Shown here one piece after another: positions 1 through 7,135 of a stretch of DNA of 8,118 nt. Under the pieces are notes generated by a model. It was not told the DNA's origin. It was given only the letters and a program-made list of their open reading frames with translations, and did no database searches. Source of the DNA: an uncultured Clostridia bacterium (GTDB lineage Bacteria > Bacillota > Clostridia > Christensenellales > Aristaeellaceae); NCBI GenBank assembly GCA_934615235.1, contig CAKTTL010000112.1:1-8118 (forward strand), written 5' to 3'. How positions within the stretch are numbered: position 1 is the first letter of the stretch; each line of letters starts with the position of its first letter. Both the position numbers and the translations under genes were made by a program.

Positions 1-26
1 AGCAGTTTTCCTTTCCGAAAGGGGGT

Positions 27-78
27 CCAGGGGGAAAACTCTTTCCTTTTCCTCAAAAGGAAAGGGTTTTCCCCCTGG
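27..78. repeat. Long hairpin repeat downstream of atpC
   Basis: A 24-bp inverted repeat with a 4-nt loop (51-54): left arm 27-50 begins CCAGGGGGAAAA, right arm 55-78 ends TTTTCCCCCTGG. The only imperfection is one T opposite G (position 40), which is a wobble pair in RNA. It starts 15 bp past the atpC stop codon, so it could form the 3' end of the atp operon transcript. No T-tract follows the stem in the atp direction; the next bases read ACCCCCTTTC, so it is not a textbook intrinsic terminator. A smaller 5-bp hairpin (CCTTT/AAAGG, 10-22) lies beyond it. The flank AGCAG-TTTTC at 1-10 recurs, inverted, beside the hairpin at 8033-8078, suggesting a repeat family. Structure seen directly; the terminator or mRNA-stabilising role is inferred. 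Confidence 0.8.
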
Positions 79-92
79 CTCTCATCCCCCCG

Positions 93-500
93 TCACCCTT
101 GATGATCCTTCACCCGTAACCTGTTCAGCGCTCTGGCGAGTGTGGCTTCGGCGGTGCGGTATTCCTGCTGGCTGCGCTTTTGCAGGAGGATTTCGCGGGC
201 CTCGTCAGCCTTGCGGCGCGCGCGGATCGCGTCGATGTCCTCGGGGCGTTCGGCGGCGTCGACGAGGACGAGCACGTCGTTCGCCTCAACCTTGATCATG
301 CCCGCGGAGACGGCGGCGTTATGGCTTTCGCCGTCGGGCAGGCGATAGGTAAGCATGCCCGGAACGAGCGCGGCGATCATGTTGCTGTGGTGCGCCTGCA
401 CGCCGTACTGGCCTTGGTTGGTGGGCACGATCAGGGAGACGCAGTCTCCTTCGAAAAAAACGCGGTCGGCCGCGAAAATATGCAGGCGGAAGCTGTTCAT
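93..500 (-). CDS. atpC: F1Fo ATP synthase epsilon subunit
   Basis: Epsilon subunit of the F1 central stalk (135 aa, normal family length). It sits on gamma at the membrane side of F1 and can inhibit ATP hydrolysis. The N-terminal half (about 1-84) is the beta-sandwich domain, with the family pattern G-x-Y-G-V-x-x-H-H (30-38) and LVPGML (45-50). The C-terminal half (about 87-130) is two helices ending in ALNRLRV. Residues 89-94 read IDAIRA, matching the I/L-D-x-x-R-A motif that binds ATP in Bacillus-type epsilon subunits, so nucleotide-sensitive inhibition is plausible. The ATG overlaps the atpD stop by one base (TGATG), indicating translational coupling. It is the last gene of the operon. Confidence 0.97.
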   Translation of the reverse strand: MNSFRLHIFAADRVFFEGDCVSLIVPTNQGQYGVQAHHSNMIAALVPGMLTYRLPDGESHNAAVSAGMIKVEANDVLVLVDAAERPEDIDAIRARRKADEAREILLQKRSQQEYRTAEATLARALNRLRVKDHQG

Positions 501-1900
501 CAGCGCCCCGCCTCCATCTTTTTGACCGCCTCGAGCACCTCTTCAATCGCCCCGGCGTTGTAGAACGCGGCCTCGGGAACGCTGTCGAGCTGGCCGTCGA
601 CGATCATCGCAAACCCGCGAATCGTATCCTCGCGCGAAACGTAGCGCCCCGGGATGCCGGTAAACTTCTCGGCCACATGGAACGGCTGCGAGAGGAAGCG
701 CTGAATGCGCCGCGCGCGCAGCACGGTCTGCCTGTCCTCCTCGCCCAGTTCGTCCATGCCGAGGATGGCGATGATATCCTGCAGCTCGTTGTACTTCTGC
801 AGCGTCTCCTCCACCTTGCGCGCCACGCGGTAATGCTCCGCGCCCACGACCTCTTCCTCGAGAATTCGCGAGGTCGAAGCAAGCGGATCGACGGCGGGAT
901 AGATTCCCTGCTCGGCGATGCGGCGGTTGAGAACGGTCGTCGCGTCGAGATGCGTGAAGGTCGTGGCCGGAGCCGGGTCGGTCAGATCGTCCGCGGGAAC
1001 ATAAACGGCCTGCACGGATGTGACGGAACCGTCGCGCGTGGAGGTGATGCGCTCCTGCAGCTGGCCCATCTCGTTGGCGAGCGTCGGCTGATAGCCGACG
1101 GCCGAGGGCATGCGCCCCAGCAGCGTGGAAACCTCGCTGCCCGCCTGCACGAAGCGGAAAATGTTATCGATGAAGAGCAGCACGTCCTTATGCTCATGGT
1201 CGCGGAAATATTCGGCCATGGTCAGCCCCGAAAGCGCGACGCGCATGCGCACGCCGGGCGCTTCGTTCATCTGGCCGAAAACGAGCGCGGTTTTGTCGAC
1301 AACGCCGCTGTGCTGCATTTCCTGCCACAAATCGTTGCCCTCGCGGCTGCGCTCGCCCACGCCGGTAAAGACAGAATACCCGCCGTGCTGCATGGCGATA
1401 TTGTGAATGAGCTCCTGAATGAGCACGGTCTTGCCCACGCCCGCGCCGCCGAACAGGCCGATTTTGCCGCCCTTGGCGTACGGTTCGAGCAGGTCGATCA
1501 CCTTAATGCCCGTCTCGAGGATTTCCACCGCCGGGCTCTGTTCGGAAAAAGACGGCGCTTTGCGGTGTACCGGCCAGCGCGGGGTCTGCGCGGGCAGCGC
1601 GCCCTCGCCGTCGATCGGCTCGCCCAAAACGTTGAACATCCGCCCCAGAACGGACTCGCCGACGGGCACGGTAATGCCGCTGCCGTCCGCTTCAACCTCC
1701 ATGCCGCGGGCGAGATGTTCGCTGGGGGCCAGCATAATGCAGCGCACGGCGCTGCCGCCAATCTGCTGCGCCACCTCCATCACGCGCGTTTCACCGCCGA
1801 CGCGCACGGTCAGCGCCTCGCGGATACGCGGCAGTTCGCCTTTTTCAAACGCAACGTCTACCACAGGGCCGGCGACTGCGATAATTTTGCCGATATTCAT
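500..1900 (-). CDS. atpD: F1Fo ATP synthase beta subunit (catalytic)
   Basis: Catalytic beta subunit of F1 (466 aa, normal length); with alpha it forms the hexamer that makes or hydrolyses ATP in the cytoplasm. The N-terminal beta-barrel opens MNIGKIIAVAGPVVDV. Walker A is GGAGVGKT (151-158), the catalytic glutamate is in VGERSREGND (E183), and Walker B is LLFIDNIFRF (241-250). The adenine-pocket loop region and a typical C-terminal helical domain follow. The normally DELSEED torque loop reads DELGEED (383-389), a mild change that keeps the acidic residues; the NEPPG element reads NEAPG (212-216). The ATG shares ATGA with the atpG stop (4-bp overlap) and is preceded by AAGGGAGAG, which fixes the start. 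All catalytic residues appear intact. Confidence 0.99.
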   Translation of the reverse strand: MNIGKIIAVAGPVVDVAFEKGELPRIREALTVRVGGETRVMEVAQQIGGSAVRCIMLAPSEHLARGMEVEADGSGITVPVGESVLGRMFNVLGEPIDGEGALPAQTPRWPVHRKAPSFSEQSPAVEILETGIKVIDLLEPYAKGGKIGLFGGAGVGKTVLIQELIHNIAMQHGGYSVFTGVGERSREGNDLWQEMQHSGVVDKTALVFGQMNEAPGVRMRVALSGLTMAEYFRDHEHKDVLLFIDNIFRFVQAGSEVSTLLGRMPSAVGYQPTLANEMGQLQERITSTRDGSVTSVQAVYVPADDLTDPAPATTFTHLDATTVLNRRIAEQGIYPAVDPLASTSRILEEEVVGAEHYRVARKVEETLQKYNELQDIIAILGMDELGEEDRQTVLRARRIQRFLSQPFHVAEKFTGIPGRYVSREDTIRGFAMIVDGQLDSVPEAAFYNAGAIEEVLEAVKKMEAGR

Positions 1901-2814
1901 GGTTCTCTCCCTTGCGAAAGCTGTTGTTCGCGCTTTGCGCGCTGCGCGCGTGCGCCGGCCGAAACCTCGGTTATCTCCTGCGTAATCGCGGCCTGGCGGA
2001 TGCGGTTATACTTCAGCGCCAGCTCGCCGAGCATCTTCTCGGCGTTCTGGTTGGCGGAGTTCATCGCTTCCATGCGCGCGCTCTGCTCGCTGCAGAAGCT
2101 GTCGATCAGCGCGCTGTAGATGAAACCGGAAACGTAGCTGGGCACGAGGTTATCGAGCACCTGCGTGACCGACGGGAAAAACTCGAACGGCTCCGTCACG
2201 CGCTTTTCATCCGTCGGTGCGGAAAAGACCGACCGGTGAAACGGCAGCACGCGCGTCACGTTTACGTTTTCGGTCAGGCTGTTTTTGATATCCGTATAGA
2301 TAACGAATATTTTCTGCAGCTCGCCCACGTTGAACCGCGTCAGCAGCTCGCCCGTGATTTCGCGCGCGCGCTGCATGGTGGGGTTCTGCGCGGTATAGAG
2401 GAAGCTGCGCTCGATGGGAATGCGGTGCCGCTGGAAAAACTGGCGGCCGTATTCGCCCACGACGAACAGCTTCGTATCCGGGTGCTCGGAAAGCATCTTC
2501 TGCGCTTCCTTGAGCACGTTCTGGTTATACGCCCCGGCGAGGCCCTTATCCGCCGTAATCACCAGGCAGCCGTAGGTGCCGGTGAGCGGCATCTCGCCCT
2601 CGTCCGGGTAAAGGTAGTGGCTTTCCACGTGGCCCGAGGTGCGGAAAATGCGCTTGACTTCCGCCTTCAGCGCCAGAAAATACGGACGCGTCTGATCCCA
2701 CTCCTGCTTGGCCTTGCGCATCTTGGCCGAGGAGATAAGATACATGGCGTTGGTGATCTTGCGGGTCTGCCGGATGCTGTCGATGCGGACGCGAATCTCG
2801 CGGGCGGTGGGCAT
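1897..2814 (-). CDS. atpG: F1Fo ATP synthase gamma subunit
   Basis: Gamma subunit (305 aa), the rotating central shaft of F1. The N-terminal coiled-coil helix carries the family start AREIRVRIDSIRQTRKIT (4-21) and a KMRKAK segment. The Rossmann-like middle includes GLAGAYN (91-97), the counterpart of the GLCGxxN signature. The C-terminal helix has SEQSARMEAMNSA (242-254) and NRIRQAAITQEITEV (270-284). The family normally ends near GAxA (about residue 290). Here 15 more residues follow, rich in R, K, Q and E (291-305), and their codons hold the atpD ribosome binding site. A 6-bp gap separates it from atpA; GAGGGGGTGA upstream, which includes the atpA stop, serves as ribosome binding site. Identity is certain; any role for the tail is unknown. 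Confidence 0.98.
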   Translation of the reverse strand: MPTAREIRVRIDSIRQTRKITNAMYLISSAKMRKAKQEWDQTRPYFLALKAEVKRIFRTSGHVESHYLYPDEGEMPLTGTYGCLVITADKGLAGAYNQNVLKEAQKMLSEHPDTKLFVVGEYGRQFFQRHRIPIERSFLYTAQNPTMQRAREITGELLTRFNVGELQKIFVIYTDIKNSLTENVNVTRVLPFHRSVFSAPTDEKRVTEPFEFFPSVTQVLDNLVPSYVSGFIYSALIDSFCSEQSARMEAMNSANQNAEKMLGELALKYNRIRQAAITQEITEVSAGARAQRAKREQQLSQGREP

Positions 2815-2820
2815 CGCGCG

Positions 2821-4558
<1,738 letters not shown>

Positions 4559-4569
<11 letters not shown>

Positions 4570-5053
4570 TGGAATATCTCCCTTCCGTCGCGTCCAGGAA
4601 CTGGTCGTATACGTTGGAAAGCGGCTTGTCTACCAGCTTGCGCGCCGCCTCGACGGACAGCTTCGTAATTTCGCCCTGCGCATCCTGCATGACGCGCTGC
4701 TTCTCGCGATCGGCGCTCTGACGCGCCTTGGCGAGGATTTTGTCGCTCTCCTGACGCGCCGCTTCAACGACCGCTTCCGCCTGCTTTTCGGCCTCGGCCA
4801 GCGCCGCCTGACGGCGGGAGTCGATTTCCGCGTCCACTTCCTTCAGGCGCGTTTCATAGTCCGCGCGCAGCCGGTCGGCTTTCGCCTGCGCGTCGGCCGC
4901 GTCGCTGCGCATCTGTTCATACCGCGCTTCGCGCGCGTCCATAAAATGCTTGACGGGCTTGAACAGCAGAAAATACAGGCCCGCGACAAGCAGCACGAGG
5001 TTCAGCGCGTGCAGCAGAATCTGCTGCCAATCGATATTGAGGGGCAATTGCAT
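4559..5053 (-). CDS. atpF: F1Fo ATP synthase b subunit
   Basis: Peripheral-stalk b subunit (164 aa, normal length). One N-terminal membrane helix (about 8-31, WQQILLHALNLV onward) is followed by a long, alanine- and charge-rich helix (about 38-140) expected to form the stator coiled coil. It ends in a typical b tail (KLVDKPLSN, then QFLDATEGR). In most bacteria the end of b binds the C-terminal domain of delta; here that partner is found only as the N-terminal extension of the next gene product. The protein looks complete and not fused to delta, unlike the b-delta fusion of mycobacteria. The start is preceded by AAGGGGGAAG about five bases away; the gap after atpE is 16 bp. The stop codon lies inside the atpA start region. 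Confidence 0.97.
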
Positions 5054-5069
5054 TTTTTCTTCCCCCTTA

Positions 5070-5414
5070 TCAGAGCACGAAGACGATCAGAATGGCGACG
5101 ATCAGGGCGTAAATGATGGCCGTTTCAATAAACACCAGGCCGAGCATGAGGCTGGTGCGGATGCTGCCCGCGGCTTCCGGCTGGCGGGAGATGCTCTCCG
5201 ACGCCTTCGAGATGGAAACGCCCATCGAAATCGCGCCCGCAACGCTCGCCAGCGCGATCGTCGCGGCGGCGGCGATGGCCTTCAGGCCGGTCGCATCGTC
5301 CGCAGCGGCAGGAACGGGGACTTCTTCGGCGAGGGCCGCGCCGGCGGCCAGCGTGCAGGTGAGGACGAGCGCCAGCATGGCGCAGGCAAAAACGCGACAA
5401 AGCAGCTTATTCAT
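5070..5414 (-). CDS. atpE: F1Fo ATP synthase c subunit with signal-like leader
   Basis: Proteolipid c subunit of the rotor ring (114 aa from this start; usual size 70-90). Residues 1-29 look like a cleavable signal peptide (MNKLLCR, a hydrophobic core, then AALA before EE); removal would leave a normal 85-residue c. Two membrane helices (about 43-68 and 88-113) flank the polar loop RQPE (77-80), and the ion-carrying carboxylate is E97 in FIETA. The first helix has A59, A61, S63, G65 where most c subunits have GxGxGxG. Positions matching the sodium ligands of Ilyobacter c are M64 and A99, so proton coupling is more likely. I chose the ATG at 5414 because AAAGGA lies nine bases upstream; the in-frame ATG at 5438 lies inside atpB and lacks a ribosome binding site. 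TGA is followed at once by TAA. Confidence 0.94.
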   Translation of the reverse strand: MNKLLCRVFACAMLALVLTCTLAAGAALAEEVPVPAAADDATGLKAIAAAATIALASVAGAISMGVSISKASESISRQPEAAGSIRTSLMLGLVFIETAIIYALIVAILIVFVL

Positions 5415-5421
5415 TTTCTTT

Positions 5422-6240
5422 TCATCCTTTCTTTTCATGAGGTTCGGTAACCTCGCCGTAAAAAACGCTGGTGAGCATGGTCAGAACATAGGTCTGGATA
5501 ACGGCGTGCAGCAGCGTAAACAGCACCGCCACAAACACCGGCAGCACGAAGCTGAGCGCGACGAACGCATAAACCAGCTCCGTTACCAGCAGACCGCTGA
5601 GCATTGCGCCGAAAAGGCGGAAGCTCATCGAAATGGGCAGGGAGAATTCCTTCAATCCGCTGCCCAGGCCGCGCAATCCGTTGACGCACAGCCCGCCGCC
5701 GAGAATAAACAGATACGACACCACGCCCATGGCGATATCGCCGTTGATATCTGAAAGCGGGGCGGGCATGGACATCGAGTGTCCCGTCGTGCTGACGACC
5801 TGCAGGCCGCACAGCTCGAAAATCGTACCCACAAAAATATACACGCCCGCGCCGAAAATATAGGCGCCCAGGACCTTGTTATGATGCGGGCTGTTGGACT
5901 TGGCCAGATCGTCGAACGTCCCGACGAGCATCTCCAGCAGCATCTGCACCTTGCCGGGGATCTCCTTGAAACGCGGAATGACGAAGATCCGCAGCAGCGC
6001 GGCGGCAACCAGCAGAATGCCCGTCACCGTATACGCGGAAATCAGTCCGGGGTTCACGTTCAGGCTGCCGATCAGGTGCACGCGGTTATCCTCGTGCAGT
6101 ACCGCGTCGCGCATCATTTCCTTAATCGACTCGCCGCCGCCCGAAGCCTTATGGCCGGTCAGGGCGATCCCGATGAGAAGCAGCGCGATGAGCGTGAGCA
6201 GTCCAAGCGTCGTCCATAGCTTCTTTTTGTTCAATCTCAT
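5422..6240 (-). CDS. atpB: F1Fo ATP synthase a subunit
   Basis: Membrane stator subunit a (272 aa), which forms the ion half-channels against the c ring. Hydrophobic segments are visible at about 10-28, 66-86, 123-146, 170-186, 210-232 and 233-262. The essential arginine is R208 in PISMSFRLFGAM; the usual RLFGNM reads RLFGAM here. The C-terminal helix carries AVIQTYVLTMLTSVFYGEV (246-264), with Q249 at the conserved glutamine position. It is the first gene of the operon, 52 bases after the predicted transcription start. The start is uncertain: the purine run AAAAGAAGGG touches the ATG at 6240 with no spacer, whereas a TTG two codons on (6234) would have a six-base spacer. No atpI gene precedes it. 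Its end is followed seven bases later by atpE. Confidence 0.97.
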   Translation of the reverse strand: MRLNKKKLWTTLGLLTLIALLLIGIALTGHKASGGGESIKEMMRDAVLHEDNRVHLIGSLNVNPGLISAYTVTGILLVAAALLRIFVIPRFKEIPGKVQMLLEMLVGTFDDLAKSNSPHHNKVLGAYIFGAGVYIFVGTIFELCGLQVVSTTGHSMSMPAPLSDINGDIAMGVVSYLFILGGGLCVNGLRGLGSGLKEFSLPISMSFRLFGAMLSGLLVTELVYAFVALSFVLPVFVAVLFTLLHAVIQTYVLTMLTSVFYGEVTEPHEKKG

Positions 6241-6250
6241 CCCTTCTTTT
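6232..6250 (-). promoter_or_regulatory. Ambiguous ribosome binding site and start of atpB
   Basis: The only strong purine stretch before atpB, AAAAGAAGGG (6250-6241), directly abuts the ATG (6240-6238). The sequence continues AGA TTG, so a TTG start at 6234-6232 would be spaced six bases from it, which is the normal distance. Either the ATG uses a weaker upstream element (ACAGG near 6257) or the true start is TTG. The protein changes by only two residues. Confidence 0.5.
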
Positions 6251-6265
6251 GCCTGTCGTTGCGCC

Positions 6266-6291
6266 GCCGGCGGGCATGAACGCCAACCGGC
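6266..6291 (-). promoter_or_regulatory. Stem-loop at the 5' end of the atp transcript
   Basis: In the atp direction, GCCGGTTGGCG and TGCCCGCCGGC can pair around a TTCA loop: 11 positions with one T:C mismatch and two G-U wobbles. The predicted transcription start (about 6293) is immediately before it, so the mRNA would begin with this hairpin. 5'-terminal stem-loops are known to protect some mRNAs from decay. A weak terminator for the DUF1275 gene is a less likely reading because no T-tract follows. Confidence 0.5.
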
Positions 6292-6299
6292 GAACGAGT

Positions 6300-6328
6300 A
6301 TTATAAAATAGGAACCATTTTCCGTCAA
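6300..6328 (-). promoter_or_regulatory. Sigma-A-type promoter of the atp operon
   Basis: Reading on the minus strand: -35 box TTGACG (6328-6323), a 17-bp spacer (6322-6306) and -10 box TATAAT (6305-6300). This is one base from full consensus with ideal spacing. Predicted transcription start is about 6293, 52 bases before atpB. The -35 hexamer includes the TGA stop codon of the upstream DUF1275 gene (6327-6325). Read-through from that gene is also possible because no terminator is seen between them. Confidence 0.85.
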
Positions 6329-7008
6329 GAGGTCGAACCCGGTTCCCGTTGAAACATTAACGCGAAACTTACGGCCAGCAGTCCGCAGCAGACCCAGATA
6401 GCCTTTTCGCCGAATCGTTTCGCGGCGATACATCCAATGCCCGCGCCCAGCGCGAAGAGGAGAATCACGGTGAAATAGGTCGCCGCCCTGCGGCGCTGCG
6501 CTTTGTCGCGGCCGTGAAAATACCCGATCAGCGCTTCCACGCCGCTGCGCATGTTGCCGATGCACATCGTGCTCGCGTACACGTGCCCGCGCACCTTATG
6601 AAACGCCTGCACCTGCAGCGCGCACACGAACGACACCAGCGCGTTGGCCAGCGCGTTCGCCTCCTGCGGCAGAAAGCCGACGGCGAAAAGTATCGCCATC
6701 TCGCATGCCAGCACGATCTGCCGCCAGTGCAGCACGCGGTAGTATTTCCACCTGCGATGCACATATTCGGCTACGGCCGTCCCCAGCAGGAACGCGGCGA
6801 TTGGGACGAGGTATTTGATTCCGGCCGCAAAGCGGCCCGAAAAAAAGTTGGAGCTCATCAGAACGATGTTGCCCGTCTGCGCGTTGGCGAAAACGCCGCC
6901 CCGCCCGCAATACGTATACGCGTCCTGGAAGCCGCCGGAGAGAATGATGAATGCGGCCGTCCGCATCCGGTCCGACATCTGACGGGAAATATCCTCTCGC
7001 GCCGCCAT
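6325..7008 (-). CDS. DUF1275 (YoaK-family) membrane protein
   Basis: Integral membrane protein of 227 aa, typical of the DUF1275/YoaK family, whose members have about six membrane helices and no firmly established function. The family signature is clear near the N terminus: SGGFQDAYTY (24-33), RGGVFANAQTGNIVL (36-50). A second conserved block lies at about 145-160 (ASTMCIGNMRSG). Hydrophobic segments lie at about 15-30, 66-83, 97-113, 117-136, 177-195 and 203-220. The ATG at 7008 is preceded by AAGGGGGAG with a ten-base spacer. It is divergent from the LysR gene, so it is the obvious candidate target of that regulator. Its stop codon is embedded in the atp promoter. Transport of a small molecule is a guess only. 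Confidence 0.92.
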   Translation of the reverse strand: MAAREDISRQMSDRMRTAAFIILSGGFQDAYTYCGRGGVFANAQTGNIVLMSSNFFSGRFAAGIKYLVPIAAFLLGTAVAEYVHRRWKYYRVLHWRQIVLACEMAILFAVGFLPQEANALANALVSFVCALQVQAFHKVRGHVYASTMCIGNMRSGVEALIGYFHGRDKAQRRRAATYFTVILLFALGAGIGCIAAKRFGEKAIWVCCGLLAVSFALMFQREPGSTS

Positions 7009-7025
7009 CTCTTCACAACTCCCCC

Positions 7026-7054
7026 TTGTTCATCCCAAACGGATGTATTATAAT
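7026..7054 (+). promoter_or_regulatory. Candidate promoter of the LysR gene
   Basis: TTGTTC (7026-7031), 17-bp spacer, TATAAT (7049-7054) on the plus strand. Predicted start is about 7061, giving a leader of about 75 bases. The -35 box is weak and lies in the ribosome-binding region of the divergent gene. Confidence 0.5.
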
Positions 7055-7056
7055 AC
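7045..7056. promoter_or_regulatory. 12-bp palindrome with a TATAAT box on both strands
   Basis: GTATTATAATAC is perfectly self-complementary, so it shows TATAAT rightward (7049-7054) and leftward (7052-7047). It could supply the -10 element of both divergent genes. The leftward box would start the DUF1275 transcript near 7040. It has no good -35: the sequence 17 bp upstream (7075-7070) reads TTTCAA, as expected for an activator-dependent promoter. Confidence 0.5.
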
Positions 7057-7063
7057 CTGTATC

Positions 7064-7086
7064 GATATATTGAAAATCTATATATC
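7064..7086. promoter_or_regulatory. Inverted repeat, candidate LysR operator
   Basis: GATATAT (7064-7070) and ATATATC (7080-7086) are exact inverted repeats around a 9-bp spacer. They lie in the -35 region of the leftward promoter and just after the predicted lysR start. LysR-type proteins typically bind such AT-rich dyads between divergent genes. The usual T-N11-A spacing is not exact here. A second weaker dyad, TCATA-N4-TATGA, is at 7107-7120. Together they would fit an activation site and a recognition site, by inference only. Confidence 0.4.
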
Positions 7087-7135
7087 ATATGCTTCGCATT
7101 TCGATTTCATATAGCTATGACCTTTGGAGGACGTC

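Noticed and set aside
677..2119. A 480-codon open frame on the plus strand
   Set aside because: It is the antisense shadow of atpD and the end of atpG; no domain is visible and it runs across a gene boundary.
5070..5414. Sodium coupling of the c ring
   Set aside because: The positions matching the Ilyobacter sodium ligands Q32 and T67 are M64 and A99; only the glutamate and one hydroxyl remain.
5415..5438. The earlier in-frame ATG of atpE (5438), adding MKRKDEKK
   Set aside because: It lies within atpB without a ribosome binding site, while the ATG at 5414 has AAAGGA at the right distance and begins a normal signal peptide.
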